A DNA stretch of 64,000 nt from Pseudomonas pergaminensis (GCF_024112395.2 NZ_CP078013.2:6356501-6420500), one strand, 5' to 3'; positions 47,683-57,111 are shown, counted from the first letter of the stretch. The notes: a model not told the origin generated them from the letters alone. Translations and numbers: made by a program.

Positions 47683-48231
47683 TTAAAAGTTCGCGGGTGT
47701 GGCTGCGCTGATTAGTCGCGCCGGCACGTCGAACGGGTTGCGAAAACGATGAGGCTTGGTGCTTTCAAAGTAGTAGCTATCGCCCGCTTCGAGCACAAAA
47801 GTTTCAAGACCGACCACCAACTCCAGGCGACCTTCCACCAGAATCCCGGTTTCTTCGCCTTCGTGGGTGAGCATTTCTTCGCCCGTGTCGGCGCCCGGCG
47901 GGTAGATCTCGTTGAGAAACGCAATCGCCCGGCTGGGGTGCGCGCGACCCACCAGTTTCATGGTGACGGCACCGTCAGAGATATCGATAAGCTCATTGGC
48001 TTTATAGACGATCTGCGTCGGTATTTCCTGGAGGATCTCCTCGGAAAAGAACTCGACCATGGACATGGGGATGCCGCCCAGCACCTTGCGCAAGGAGCTG
48101 ATCGAGGGGCTGACGCTGTTTTTTTCGATCATCGAAATGGTGCTGTTGGTGACACCCGCGCGCTTGGCGAGCTCGCGCTGGGAAAGACCCTTCAGTTTAC
48201 GGATGGATTGCAGTCGTTCGCCGACGTCCAA
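47683..48231 (-). CDS. pauR: PauR, HTH-cupin regulator of polyamine catabolism
   Basis: A 182-residue regulator with an XRE-type HTH at ~5-60 (LSQRELAKRAGVTNSTISMIEKNSVSPS) and a C-terminal cupin (~105-175: GEEMLTHEGEETGILVEGRLELVVG, SYYFESTKPHRFRNP). The position beside dadX matches PA5301, PauR, which represses the pau polyamine genes in P. aeruginosa when no putrescine is present. The E. coli counterpart is PuuR. Effector binding by the cupin is inferred. Confidence 0.85.
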   Translation of the reverse strand: MDVGERLQSIRKLKGLSQRELAKRAGVTNSTISMIEKNSVSPSISSLRKVLGGIPMSMVEFFSEEILQEIPTQIVYKANELIDISDGAVTMKLVGRAHPSRAIAFLNEIYPPGADTGEEMLTHEGEETGILVEGRLELVVGLETFVLEAGDSYYFESTKPHRFRNPFDVPARLISAATPANF

Positions 48232-48259
48232 TGCAGGAGCCTCCTAGGATTCAGGCTTT

Positions 48260-48305
48260 GTTGTAATTGAGCGTTATCATGGCGACAGCGTTCAGTATTT
48301 ACAAC
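48260..48305. promoter_or_regulatory. Possible operator upstream of pauR
   Basis: The exact inverted arms GTTGTAA (48260-48266) and TTACAAC (48299-48305) lie 32 bp apart, 29 bp before the pauR start codon. The symmetry suggests a two-site operator, possibly autoregulatory, but no published consensus is matched. Confidence 0.25.
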
Positions 48306-48347
48306 ACTTGGGCCTAAATCCCGGGCGGTTGTGTTCGTACCGGGCGG

Positions 48348-49421
48348 TCAAGCCCCGGAATAGAGCCTTGGCACGCGGCGCAGGTTGCAGAACAGCTGGT
48401 AGGGAATGGTCTCGGCAGCGACCGCGATGTCACTGGCCAGGATGTTTTTGCCCCACAGCTCTACCGTGGAACCGAGGCCGGCCTGCGGCACGTCCGTCAG
48501 GTCGATGCACAGCATGTCCATGGACACACGCCCCAGCAACTGGCTTCGTTGCCCCGCCACCAGCACTGGCGTGCCGGTCGGTGCGTGGCGCGGGTAACCA
48601 TCGGCGTAGCCCATGGCAACCACGCCGATACGCATCGGTTTTGGCGTAATGAACTTGGCGCCATAACCCACCGGCTCACCGGCCGGCAGTTCACGTACGC
48701 AGATAACCTTGGACTCCAGGGTCATCACCGGCTGCAAACGCGCGGCCACGCTCTGGTCTTCGCCGAAGGGCGTGGCCCCGTAGAGCATGATGCCAGGACG
48801 GACCCAATCGCTGGACACACCTGGCCAGCCCATCACTGACGGTGAATTGCGCAGGCTGACCTCGGCTGATAAGCCCTGGCGCGCCGCTTCAAATACCGCC
48901 ACCTGCTCATCACTGCGCACGCAATCGAGTTCATCGGCGCGGGCGAAGTGGCTCATCAGCACAATCTTGGCCACTTTGCCGCTGGCCAGCAGGCGCTGGT
49001 ACGCCTCCTGATAATCCTTGGGATGCAGGCCAACGCGATGCATGCCTGAGTCGAGCTTGAGCCAAATTGTCAGCGGCTTGCTCAACCTGGCTTGCTCAAT
49101 CGCATCCAACTGCCACAGCGAATGCACCACACACCAGAAATCATGCTCGATGATCAGCGGCAGCTCGTCAGCCTCGAAAAAGCCTTCCAGCAGCAGCACT
49201 GGCGCGCGAATTCCGGCAGCGCGCAGTTCCAGTGCCTCCTCGATGCAGGCCACTGCAAACCCGTCCGCCTCGGTTTCCAGCGCCTGGGCCACGCGCACGG
49301 CGCCGTGGCCGTAGGCATCGGCCTTGACCACGGCAAGGGCCTTGGCCCCCGTGACTTCACGGGCCAATTGGTAATTGTGGCGCAGGGCTTGGAGATCGAT
49401 CAGGGCACGGGCAGGACGCAT
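48348..49421 (-). CDS. dadX: Catabolic alanine racemase DadX
   Basis: A 357-residue PLP enzyme. The PLP lysine is Lys33 in [10 protein letters not shown]; the opposite-face catalytic tyrosine lies in [12 protein letters not shown] (~250). The position downstream of dadA and RidA identifies it as the catabolic isozyme, which turns L-alanine into D-alanine for DadA; a separate biosynthetic alr should exist elsewhere. Last gene of dadA-ridA-dadX. Confidence 0.95.
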   Translation of the reverse strand: MRPARALIDLQALRHNYQLAREVTGAKALAVVKADAYGHGAVRVAQALETEADGFAVACIEEALELRAAGIRAPVLLLEGFFEADELPLIIEHDFWCVVHSLWQLDAIEQARLSKPLTIWLKLDSGMHRVGLHPKDYQEAYQRLLASGKVAKIVLMSHFARADELDCVRSDEQVAVFEAARQGLSAEVSLRNSPSVMGWPGVSSDWVRPGIMLYGATPFGEDQSVAARLQPVMTLESKVICVRELPAGEPVGYGAKFITPKPMRIGVVAMGYADGYPRHAPTGTPVLVAGQRSQLLGRVSMDMLCIDLTDVPQAGLGSTVELWGKNILASDIAVAAETIPYQLFCNLRRVPRLYSGA

Positions 49422-49499
49422 GGCGGCAGGCTTCTAGGCGGCAAGTGAAGAAAAAACCGGCACCGACCAACCGCTTCGGCACCGGGAGAGGGATCGTTG

Positions 49500-49853
49500 T
49501 TAAGGCAGGGCCGCCACGACGGACAGCTCTACCAGGATTTGCGGCTCGCACAGCTTGGCTTCAACCGTGGCACGGGCCGGGGCAACGCCTTTTGGCAGCC
49601 ACTTGTCCCACACCGCGTTCATGCCGGCGAAATCCGCGTCGATGTCTTTCAGGTAGATCGTCACCGACAGCAGCTTGGTCTTGTCAGTGCCGGCCAGCTC
49701 CAGCAAACGCTCGATATTGGCCAGGGTTTCACGGGTCTGCTGTTCAATCCCGGCGCTCATGTCGTCGCCGACTTGCCCGGCCAGATACACGGTACCGCTG
49801 TGGACAACGATCTGGCTCATGCGCTCATTGGTGAGCTGGCGCTGGATTGACAT
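49500..49853 (-). CDS. RidA-family enamine/imine deaminase in the dad operon
   Basis: A 117-residue protein of the RidA/YjgF/YER057c family ([16 protein letters not shown] at 16-31, [30 protein letters not shown] at 41-70, [10 protein letters not shown] with the substrate Arg near 100). RidA hydrolyses reactive 2-imino acids released by PLP or FAD enzymes. Its start lies 29 bp inside the dadA 3' end, so it is translationally linked to the enzyme that releases 2-iminopropionate, which is its likely job here. Confidence 0.9.
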   Translation of the reverse strand: MSIQRQLTNERMSQIVVHSGTVYLAGQVGDDMSAGIEQQTRETLANIERLLELAGTDKTKLLSVTIYLKDIDADFAGMNAVWDKWLPKGVAPARATVEAKLCEPQILVELSVVAALP

Positions 49854-51126
49854 GTTTTGCGGACTCCTGGTGGTTGCCATAACGGGAAATATCGAGGCCT
49901 TCGGCACTGATCTGCGGCGTTTTCTTCGCCATCAGGTCGGCCAGCAAACGACCGGAGCCACACGCCATGGTCCAACCTAGGGTGCCGTGGCCGGTATTCA
50001 GGAACAGGTTCTTGAACGGAGTGGCACCGACAATCGGCGTGCCATCGGGTGTGGTCGGACGCAAGCCGGTCCAGAAGCTGGCTTCGTTCAAATCGCCACC
50101 CTGAGGATAAAGGTCGTTGACGATCATCTCCAGGGTTTCGCGCCGGCGCGGGTTCAGCGACAGGTCAAAACCGGCTATTTCAGCCATGCCACCCACGCGG
50201 ATGCGGTTATCGAAACGGGTGATCGCGACCTTATAGGTCTCGTCGAGAATGGTCGAAGTCGGCGCCATGGCCGGGTTGGTGATCGGTACGGTCAGCGAGT
50301 AGCCCTTGAGCGGGTACACCGGCGCCTTGATCCCCAGCGGCTTGAGCAATTTCGGCGAATAACTGCCGAGGGCCAGCACGTAGCGGTCGGCGGTTTCCAG
50401 CTTGCCGTCGATCCACACGCCGTTGATGCGGTCACCGGCATAGTCAAGGCGTTGGATGTCCTGCTCGAAGCGGAACTCCACGCCCAATTGCGTGCACATG
50501 TCGGCCAAGCGGGTGGTGAACATCTGGCAGTCGCCCGTCTGGTCGTTGGGCAGGCGCAGGGCACCGGCAAGGATATCGGTGACGCTGGCCAGGGCCGGCT
50601 CAACGCGGGCAATGCCAGCGCGGTCGAGCAGTTCGAACGGCACGCCGGACTCTTTCAGCACGGCGATGTCCTTCGCGGCACCATCCAGCTGCGCCTGGGT
50701 GCGGAACAACTGCGTGGTCCCGAGGCTGCGGCCTTCGTAGGCAATGCCGGTCTCGGCGCGCAGTTCGTCGAGGCAGTCGCGGCTGTACTCGGACAGGCGC
50801 ACCATGCGCTCCTTATTCACTGCATAGCGGCTGGCGGTGCAGTTGCGCAGCATCTGCGCCATCCACAGGTATTGGTCGATATCGGCGGTGGCCTTGATCG
50901 CCAGCGGCGCGTGGCGTTGCAGCAGCCACTTGATGGCCTTGAGCGGCACGCCTGGTGCGGCCCATGGCGAGGCGTAGCCTGGGGACACCTGGCCGGCGTT
51001 GGCGAAACTGGTTTCCATGGCAGCAGCAGGCTGACGGTCGACTACGACGACTTCAAAGCCGGCCCGAGCCAAATAGTAGGCACTGGTCACACCAATGACG
51101 CCGCTACCCAAGACCAGAACGCGCAT
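49825..51126 (-). CDS. dadA: D-amino acid dehydrogenase small subunit DadA
   Basis: A 433-residue FAD enzyme of the DAO family. The N-terminal Rossmann motif [19 protein letters not shown] is at 4-22; [12 protein letters not shown] and the C-terminal [25 protein letters not shown] block are present. It oxidises D-alanine and other D-amino acids to 2-keto acids and passes electrons to the membrane quinone pool. It is the first gene of dadA-ridA-dadX and is divergent from the Lrp regulator. Confidence 0.96.
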   Translation of the reverse strand: MRVLVLGSGVIGVTSAYYLARAGFEVVVVDRQPAAAMETSFANAGQVSPGYASPWAAPGVPLKAIKWLLQRHAPLAIKATADIDQYLWMAQMLRNCTASRYAVNKERMVRLSEYSRDCLDELRAETGIAYEGRSLGTTQLFRTQAQLDGAAKDIAVLKESGVPFELLDRAGIARVEPALASVTDILAGALRLPNDQTGDCQMFTTRLADMCTQLGVEFRFEQDIQRLDYAGDRINGVWIDGKLETADRYVLALGSYSPKLLKPLGIKAPVYPLKGYSLTVPITNPAMAPTSTILDETYKVAITRFDNRIRVGGMAEIAGFDLSLNPRRRETLEMIVNDLYPQGGDLNEASFWTGLRPTTPDGTPIVGATPFKNLFLNTGHGTLGWTMACGSGRLLADLMAKKTPQISAEGLDISRYGNHQESAKHVNPAPAHQ

Positions 51127-51215
51127 TTTTTTATCCTCATCGCGGGCATGGCCGCTGACGTGTGTTATTCGAGCAATGATGAGCGCAGTGTAAAAAACAA
51201 TTGCCAGTGCATTTC

Positions 51216-51244
51216 ACTATATAACTGCCTATATTTGGCGACAA
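51216..51244 (-). promoter_or_regulatory. Sigma-70 promoter of the dadA operon
   Basis: The minus strand reads TTGTCG, a 17-bp spacer, TATAGT (5 of 6 to the -10 consensus), ~90 bp before the dadA ATG. It lies in the AT-rich dadA/lrp gap, where the Lrp-type activator would act. Confidence 0.6.
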
Positions 51245-51282
51245 TTCTCGGCAAAAACCCTTTTCACAGAGGCGTATCCCCT

Positions 51283-51771
51283 ATGCGTACCAACACCCAG
51301 ACCAAGCGGGAGCTGGACAAGATCGACCGCAACATCCTGCGCATCCTGCAAACCGACGGGCGTATTTCGTTCACGGAGCTGGGGGAGAAGGTTGGGCTGT
51401 CGACCACGCCGTGCACCGAACGGGTCCGTCGGCTTGAGCGTGAAGGGATCATCATGGGCTACAACGCGCGGCTCAATCCCCAGCATTTGAAGGGAAGTTT
51501 GCTGGTATTTGTCGAGATCAGCCTCGATTACAAATCCGGGGACACCTTTGAGGAATTCCGCCGCGCCGTGCTGAAACTGCCCCATGTGCTGGAGTGCCAC
51601 TTGGTGTCGGGCGACTTCGACTATCTCGTCAAAGCGCGGATTTCCGAGATGGCGTCGTACCGCAAACTGCTGGGGGATATCCTGCTCAAGCTGCCCCATG
51701 TACGGGAGTCCAAGAGCTATATCGTGATGGAAGAGGTGAAGGAGAGCCTTAACCTGCCGATTCCGGACTGA
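51283..51771 (+). CDS. dadR: Lrp/AsnC-family regulator of dad (DadR type)
   Basis: A 162-residue regulator. The HTH is at ~14-62 (LDKIDRNILRILQTDGRISFTELGEKVGLSTTP, with CTERVRRLEREGII as the recognition part) and the RAM effector domain is ~70-150 (VFVEISLDY, GDFDYLVKARI). It is the DadR/Lrp activator divergent to dadA, which responds to L-alanine in P. aeruginosa. The start at 51283 follows CAGAGG; the longer open frame upstream runs antisense through dadA and is not used. Confidence 0.93.
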   Translation: MRTNTQTKRELDKIDRNILRILQTDGRISFTELGEKVGLSTTPCTERVRRLEREGIIMGYNARLNPQHLKGSLLVFVEISLDYKSGDTFEEFRRAVLKLPHVLECHLVSGDFDYLVKARISEMASYRKLLGDILLKLPHVRESKSYIVMEEVKESLNLPIPD

Positions 51772-51777
51772 AGAGGG

Positions 51778-52131
51778 CTAAACCAAAACCTGCCGCGTGC
51801 TCGCCATGTACTCATGGATCTGCTTCTCCACTCGCGGATGAATCAGCTCCACCGGGCGCCGCCCATTCGGGCACGGCAAGGCCTTGGTGGTGCCAAACAG
51901 CCGGCAGATCAACGGTCGCTCGTCGTACACCGTGCAGCCGTTGGGGCCCAGGTGCACACAGTTCAGCTCATCCATGGCCGCGTCTTGCTCGGCGGCGGTC
52001 TTGCGCGGCAGACGCGACATTTCCTCGGGCGACGTGGTCACCGGCCCACAGCAGTCGTGGCAACCGGGGACGCACTCGAACGAAGGAATCTGCCGACGCA
52101 GCGCGCTGATTTTCTGACTGTTGCAACTCAT
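51778..52131 (-). CDS. YkgJ-family cysteine cluster protein
   Basis: A 117-residue protein with the CxxCC pattern GCHDCCG (23-29), a second set CVHLGPNGC and CRLF near 57-80 and CPN at ~86. The eight or so cysteines match the YkgJ family, thought to bind zinc or an iron-sulfur cluster. Function is unknown. It ends 6 bp from the Lrp stop, convergent, with no terminator between. Confidence 0.85.
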   Translation of the reverse strand: MSCNSQKISALRRQIPSFECVPGCHDCCGPVTTSPEEMSRLPRKTAAEQDAAMDELNCVHLGPNGCTVYDERPLICRLFGTTKALPCPNGRRPVELIHPRVEKQIHEYMASTRQVLV

Positions 52132-52246
52132 CGAAACACATACCGAACGGCGAATAGGTGTGGATTCTGCCGCAAAACGTCCTGCGCAGACAGCTTCATC
52201 CGACCACTGTATCCTGCGTCAAATTTTCCAAACAGGGATGCTCCCC

Positions 52247-53539
52247 ATGACTGCCAGCGCCCGGCACACCCCGTCCTATTACGCCGCCAGCAGCGTGCCG
52301 CAACCCGATTATCCGGTGCTGATCGGCGAAGTGACGGCCGATGTGTGCGTGGTGGGCGGCGGTTTTTCCGGGCTGAACACGGCGCTTGAGCTGGCCCAGC
52401 AAGGTTTCAGCGTGGTGTTGCTGGAAGCGCGCAAGATCGCCTGGGGCGCCAGCGGACGCAACGGCGGCCAGCTGATCCGCGGAGTCGGCCATGGCCTGGA
52501 CCAGTTCGCCAATGTGATCGGCAACGATGGTGTGCGCCAGATGAAGCTGATGGGACTGGAAGCAGTGGAGATTGTGCGCGAACGCGTCGAGCGCTATCAG
52601 ATTCCCTGCGACCTGACCTGGGGCTACTGCGACCTCGCCAACAAGCCTCGCGACCTGCAAGGCCTGGCCGAAGACGCCGAAGAGCTGCGTGGCCTGGGTT
52701 ATCGCCACGAAGTACGCCTGTTGCAAGCCAACGAGATGAGCAGCGTAATCGGTTCGGACCGCTATGTGGGCGGCATGATCGACATGGGTTCCGGCCACCT
52801 GCACCCGCTGAACCTGGCCCTTGGCGAAGCCGCCGCCGCGCAGCGACTGGGCGTGAAGCTGTTCGAGCAGTCTGAAGTCACCCGTATCGACTACGGCCCC
52901 GAAGTCAACGTGCACACCCCCCAAGGCAACGTACGCGCCAAGACCCTGGTACTGGCCTGCAATGCCTACCTCAATGGCCTCAACCCACACTTGAGCGGCA
53001 AAGTACTGCCCGCCGGCAGCTACATCATCGCCACGGAGCCGTTGAGCCAAGCCCAGGCCGCCAACCTGCTACCGCAGAACATGGCGGTGTGCGACCAGCG
53101 TGTCACGGTGGATTACTTCCGACTGTCCGCCGACCGCCGCCTGCTGTTCGGCGGTGCCTGCCACTACTCCGGTCGCGACCCCAAGGACATCGGCGCCTAT
53201 ATGCGTCCGAAAATGCTCAAGGTGTTCCCGCAATTGGCAGACGTGAAAATCGATTACCAATGGGGCGGCATGATCGGCATCGGTGCCAACCGCTTGCCGC
53301 AGATTGGCCGCTTGGCCGACCAACCCAATGTGTATTACGCCCAGGCCTACGCCGGCCATGGCCTTAACGCCACCCACCTGGCGGGCAAGTTGCTGGCCGA
53401 AGCCATCAGTGGCCAGCAACAGGGGCGCTTCGACCTGTTCGCCCAGGTGCCGCACATCACCTTCCCCGGCGGCAAGCACCTGCGCTCGCCGCTGCTGGCG
53501 CTGGGGATGCTCTGGCACCGGCTCAAAGAACTGGTGTGA
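52247..53539 (+). CDS. FAD-dependent oxidase, gamma-glutamylputrescine oxidase type
   Basis: A 430-residue enzyme. The Rossmann FAD motif VVGGGFSGLNTALELAQQGFSVVLLEA is at ~32-58, GASGRNGGQLIRGVGHG at 66-82 and the C-terminal YAQAYAGHGLNATHLAGKLLAEA closes the FAD site. It fits the PuuB/PauB group that oxidises gamma-glutamylated polyamines; its location matches PA5309 (PauB4), but substrate is inferred. I chose ATG 52247, spaced properly from AGGG; ATG 52238 is in frame. DUF1127 follows on the other strand with no gap. Confidence 0.85.
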   Translation: MTASARHTPSYYAASSVPQPDYPVLIGEVTADVCVVGGGFSGLNTALELAQQGFSVVLLEARKIAWGASGRNGGQLIRGVGHGLDQFANVIGNDGVRQMKLMGLEAVEIVRERVERYQIPCDLTWGYCDLANKPRDLQGLAEDAEELRGLGYRHEVRLLQANEMSSVIGSDRYVGGMIDMGSGHLHPLNLALGEAAAAQRLGVKLFEQSEVTRIDYGPEVNVHTPQGNVRAKTLVLACNAYLNGLNPHLSGKVLPAGSYIIATEPLSQAQAANLLPQNMAVCDQRVTVDYFRLSADRRLLFGGACHYSGRDPKDIGAYMRPKMLKVFPQLADVKIDYQWGGMIGIGANRLPQIGRLADQPNVYYAQAYAGHGLNATHLAGKLLAEAISGQQQGRFDLFAQVPHITFPGGKHLRSPLLALGMLWHRLKELV

Positions 53540-53764
53540 TCAATCGCGCCAGAAGGGTTTGAGGCCTTCCTGACGCGCCTGTTCGGCGGTCAGCCCCACA
53601 TCGCGCAACTGCTCGCGGGTCAAATGCAGTAACGCCTTGCGCGTGTGGCGACGGCGCCAGAACAAGCTCCAGCGGCTGATATCACGCGGCGCCGTCGCAC
53701 GCGCTTGTTCTGCCTCCAATTCCAGACTGTGTAGCGTCAGCCGCACATCGCTTAGACCGTTCAT
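53540..53764 (-). CDS. DUF1127 family small protein
   Basis: A 74-residue basic protein. The C-terminal HLTREQLRDVGLTAEQARQE (~49-68) is the DUF1127 core: a basic patch WRRRHTRKALLHL followed by a helix ending in GL(T/S)...; N-terminal ~30 residues are variable. Start at 53764 follows AGGGG. In alphaproteobacteria short DUF1127 proteins bind RNA and help phosphate and stress responses; whether that applies here is unknown. Divergent from the MocR regulator. Confidence 0.85.
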   Translation of the reverse strand: MNGLSDVRLTLHSLELEAEQARATAPRDISRWSLFWRRRHTRKALLHLTREQLRDVGLTAEQARQEGLKPFWRD

Positions 53765-53827
53765 TTTGCTGCCCCTCATTTGCCGTGTTGCCTTGAGTGA
53801 CAAGCATGGGCGGGCGGCCGAAACCAT

Positions 53828-53908
53828 TACAGATTCAACCCATCTTTATTAAATCCATACAGATACTGCCCAGGACGGGCTGAATCCTGTATTTTCCGGT
53901 TATCTGTA
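53828..53908. promoter_or_regulatory. TACAGAT repeat triplet, likely MocR operator
   Basis: Three copies of TACAGAT lie between DUF1127 and mocR: direct copies at 53828-53834 and 53858-53865 (30 bp, about three helical turns, apart) and an inverted TATCTGTA at 53901-53908. MocR proteins usually bind spaced direct repeats next to their own gene. Confidence 0.45.
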
Positions 53909-53931
53909 CTGGTCTCCCGGGAGCGAGCGCC

Positions 53932-55356
53932 ATGACTCTTTACGTGAATCTCGCCGAATTGCTGGGCACGCGCATCGAACAGGGCTTCTATCGCCCAGGT
54001 GATCGCTTGCCGTCTGTACGGGCCTTGAGCGTGGAACACGGGGTCAGCCTGAGCACCGTGCAGCAGGCCTACCGCTTGCTTGAAGACAACGGCCTGGCGA
54101 TGCCCAAGCCAAAATCCGGGTACTTCGTGCCGGTCGGACGCGAGTTGCCGGCCCTGCCCGAAGTCGGCCGCCCGGCCCAACGACCGGTAGAGATATCCCA
54201 GTGGGACCTGGTGCTGGAATTGATACGCGCAGTGCCGCGCAAGGATGTCATACAGATGGGTCGCGGCATGCCAGATGTATTGTCGCCCACCCTCAAGCCG
54301 CTGCTACGCAGCCTGGCCCGCGTGAGTCGCCGCCAGGACCTGCCAGGCCTGTATTACGACAATATCCTCGGCTGTATGGAATTGCGCGAGCAGATCGCCC
54401 GCCTGTCCTTGGATTCCGGTTGCCAGCTGACGGCCGAGGACATCGTGATCACCACCGGCTGCCATGAGGCGCTGTCCGCCAGCATCCATGCCATTTGTGA
54501 GCCAGGCGATATCGTCGCGGTGGACTCGCCGAGCTTTCACGGCGCCATGCAGACACTCAAGGGCCTGGGGATGAAAGCCCTGGAAATTCCCACCGACCCC
54601 ATCACCGGCATCAGCCTCGAAGCCTTGGAACTGGCGCTTGAACAGTGGCCGATCAAGGTCATCCAGCTCACACCCAACTGCAACAACCCCCTGGGCTACA
54701 TCATGCCGGAGGCCCGCAAGCGCGCGCTGCTGACCCTGGCCCAGCGCTTTGACGTGGCGATCATCGAGGACGATGTGTATGGCGAACTGGCCTACAGCTA
54801 CCCGCGCCCGCGCACCATTAAGTCGTTCGACGAAGACGGCAGTGTATTGCTGTGCAGCTCGTTTTCCAAAACCCTGGCACCCGGATTGCGCATCGGCTGG
54901 GTGGCGCCCGGTCGCTACCTGGAACGGGTGCTGCACATGAAATACATCAGCACCGGCTCTACCGCCACGCAGCCGCAGATCGCGATTGCCGAATTCCTCA
55001 AGGGTGGCCACTTCGAACCCCATTTGCGGCGGATGCGCACGCAATACCAGCGCAATCGCGACTTGATGCTCGACTGGGTCAGCCGCTACTTCCCGGCAGG
55101 CACCCGCGCCAGCCGGCCCCAGGGCAGTTTCATGCTGTGGGTCGAGCTGCCTGAGGGCTTCGATACACTCAAGCTCAACCGCGTCCTGATTGAGCAAGGT
55201 GTGCAGGTAGCGGTAGGCAGCATCTTTTCTGCATCGGGCAAATACCGGAACTGCCTGCGCATGAACTACGCTGCCAAGCCAACCGCACAGATTGAAGAAG
55301 CCGTGCGCAAGGTCGGGGCCGCCGCAATCAAGATGCTCGCAGAGACCGCCGACTGA
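53932..55356 (+). CDS. MocR-family regulator (GntR HTH fused to aminotransferase fold)
   Basis: A 474-residue protein. The N-terminal GntR winged helix spans ~1-72 (LPSVRALSVEHGVSLSTVQQAYRLLEDNGLA). A linker leads to a fold-type I aminotransferase domain (~110-465) with the PLP-binding FSKTLAPGLRIGW, where the Lys of FSK is the Schiff-base residue, and the TPNCNNPLGY and EDDVYGEL blocks. MocR proteins sense PLP or an amine through this domain. Targets here are probably itself and DUF1127, judged by position. Confidence 0.92.
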   Translation: MTLYVNLAELLGTRIEQGFYRPGDRLPSVRALSVEHGVSLSTVQQAYRLLEDNGLAMPKPKSGYFVPVGRELPALPEVGRPAQRPVEISQWDLVLELIRAVPRKDVIQMGRGMPDVLSPTLKPLLRSLARVSRRQDLPGLYYDNILGCMELREQIARLSLDSGCQLTAEDIVITTGCHEALSASIHAICEPGDIVAVDSPSFHGAMQTLKGLGMKALEIPTDPITGISLEALELALEQWPIKVIQLTPNCNNPLGYIMPEARKRALLTLAQRFDVAIIEDDVYGELAYSYPRPRTIKSFDEDGSVLLCSSFSKTLAPGLRIGWVAPGRYLERVLHMKYISTGSTATQPQIAIAEFLKGGHFEPHLRRMRTQYQRNRDLMLDWVSRYFPAGTRASRPQGSFMLWVELPEGFDTLKLNRVLIEQGVQVAVGSIFSASGKYRNCLRMNYAAKPTAQIEEAVRKVGAAAIKMLAETAD

Positions 55357-55418
55357 CCTTTCGCGGGAAATTGCCGTCATATGCCGACAACCGCCCTGAT
55401 CTGGAAGCAACTCCCTTG

Positions 55419-56987
55419 ATGATTCAACGGCTATTACCGTTTTTCCTGTTGGGAGCCCTGACCCTGGGTGGCTGCGCCAGCGTGAGCACGCCGCGCGTCC
55501 CCAGTGACGCCCTGCCCGCCGCACAGTCATCGTTCGGGCGCTCTATCCAGGCCCAGGCCGCGCCATATCAGGGGCGCTCGGGCTTTCGCCTGTTACCCAA
55601 CAGCAGCGAAGCGTTCATGGCCCGCGCCGAATTGATCCGCAACGCCCAGACCAGCCTCGACCTGCAGTACTACATCGTGCATGACGGCATCAGCACCCGC
55701 ATGCTCGTGGACGAACTGCTCAAGGCTGCCGACCGTGGCGTGCGGGTGCGCATCCTGCTGGATGACACCACTAGCGACGGCCTCGACCAGATCATCGCCA
55801 CCCTCGCCGCCCATCCCAAGATCGAGATCCGCCTGTTCAACCCTTTGCACCTGGGCCGCAGCACAGGCGTCACGCGGGCCATGGGGCGGTTGTTCAACCT
55901 CTCGCTGCAACATCGGCGCATGCACAACAAGCTGTGGCTGGCGGACAACAGCGTGGCCATCGTCGGTGGGCGCAACCTGGGGGATGAGTATTTCGACGCC
56001 GAGCCCAACCTGAACTTCACCGACATCGACATGCTTAGCGTGGGGCCGGTGGCGGAGCAACTGGGCCACAGTTTCGACCAATACTGGAACAGTGCCCTCA
56101 GCAAGCCCATCGACGACTTCGTTTCAAACACCCCATCCAAAGGCGACCTGGCCGCTGCCCGCGTACGCCTGGAAGCGTCGCTGGCCGAGTCGCGCCAGCA
56201 GAACCACGCGCTGTACAACCGCTTGCGCACCTACCAGACCCAACCGCGCATGGACACCTGGCGCCGCGAACTGATCTGGGCCTGGAACCAGGCGCTGTGG
56301 GATGCGCCGAGCAAGGTACTGGCCAAGGCCGATCCGGACCCTCGCCTGCTGCTCACCACCCAGCTCGCGCCGGAACTGGAAGGGGTCAATCACGAGCTGA
56401 TGATGATCTCGGCCTACTTCGTGCCGGGGCAACCGGGGCTGCTGTACCTGACCGGGCGCGCCGATGCAGGCGTGTCGGTCAGCTTGCTGACCAATTCCCT
56501 GGAGGCAACCGACGTGCCTGCCGTGCACGGCGGTTATGCGCCCTATCGCAAGGCGCTGCTGGAGCACGGAGTGAAACTCTATGAATTGCGCCGCCAACCG
56601 GGCGACCCCAGCGCTGGCAGCGGACCGCACCTGTTCCGGCGCGGCACCTTCCGTGGCTCGGACTCCAGCCTGCACAGCAAGGCGATGATCTTTGATCGGG
56701 AAAAGTCGTTTATCGGCTCGTTCAACTTCGACCCACGCTCGGTGCTGTGGAACACCGAAGTGGGTGTGCTGGTCGACAGCCCGGAGCTGGCGGAGCACGT
56801 GCGCAACCTGGCCCTGCAAGGCATGGCGCCGGCCTTGAGCTATGAGGCGAAGTTGCAGGATGGCCAGGTGGTATGGGTGACGGAGGACAACGGCCAATTG
56901 CACACCCTGACCCGCGAGCCGGGCAGTTGGTGGCGACGGTTCAATGCCTGGTTCGCCACCTCCGTCGGCCTGGAACGCATGCTCTAA
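55419..56987 (+). CDS. Phospholipase D / cardiolipin synthase-like lipoprotein
   Basis: A 522-residue protein of the PLD superfamily. The signal peptide ends in the lipobox TLGGC, so it should be membrane-anchored. Two HKD sites are complete: HNKLWLADNSVAIVGGRN near 168 and HSKAMIFDREKSFIGSFN near 410, each with His, Lys and Asp. It resembles ClsC/YmdC cardiolipin synthases. The ATG at 55419 was chosen because it gives the lipoprotein signal; the frame is open 16 codons earlier. It is followed by a REP doublet. Confidence 0.88.
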   Translation: MIQRLLPFFLLGALTLGGCASVSTPRVPSDALPAAQSSFGRSIQAQAAPYQGRSGFRLLPNSSEAFMARAELIRNAQTSLDLQYYIVHDGISTRMLVDELLKAADRGVRVRILLDDTTSDGLDQIIATLAAHPKIEIRLFNPLHLGRSTGVTRAMGRLFNLSLQHRRMHNKLWLADNSVAIVGGRNLGDEYFDAEPNLNFTDIDMLSVGPVAEQLGHSFDQYWNSALSKPIDDFVSNTPSKGDLAAARVRLEASLAESRQQNHALYNRLRTYQTQPRMDTWRRELIWAWNQALWDAPSKVLAKADPDPRLLLTTQLAPELEGVNHELMMISAYFVPGQPGLLYLTGRADAGVSVSLLTNSLEATDVPAVHGGYAPYRKALLEHGVKLYELRRQPGDPSAGSGPHLFRRGTFRGSDSSLHSKAMIFDREKSFIGSFNFDPRSVLWNTEVGVLVDSPELAEHVRNLALQGMAPALSYEAKLQDGQVVWVTEDNGQLHTLTREPGSWWRRFNAWFATSVGLERML

Positions 56988-57003
56988 AAACGACACAGAG
57001 CAA

Positions 57004-57096
57004 CTGTAGGAGCCGGCTTGCCGGCGATGGCGGCGTTTCAGTTGATCAATTCGCGGGCTGACACACTGCCATCACTGGCAAGCCAGTGCCTACAGG
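57004..57096. repeat. REP doublet (TGTAGGAGC subclass) between the PLD and MFS genes
   Basis: Inverted arms TGTAGGAGCCGGCTTGCCGG and TGGCAAGCCAGTGCCTACA, somewhat diverged, lie ~60 bp apart between convergent genes. Same subclass as 35599. Confidence 0.8.
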
Positions 57097-57111
57097 GGAT
57101 GCATTTTCAGA

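Noticed and set aside
49987..51282. Long upstream extension of the Lrp gene
   Set aside because: The extra ~430 residues are antisense to dadA; the Lrp HTH begins at 51283 with its own ribosome site.
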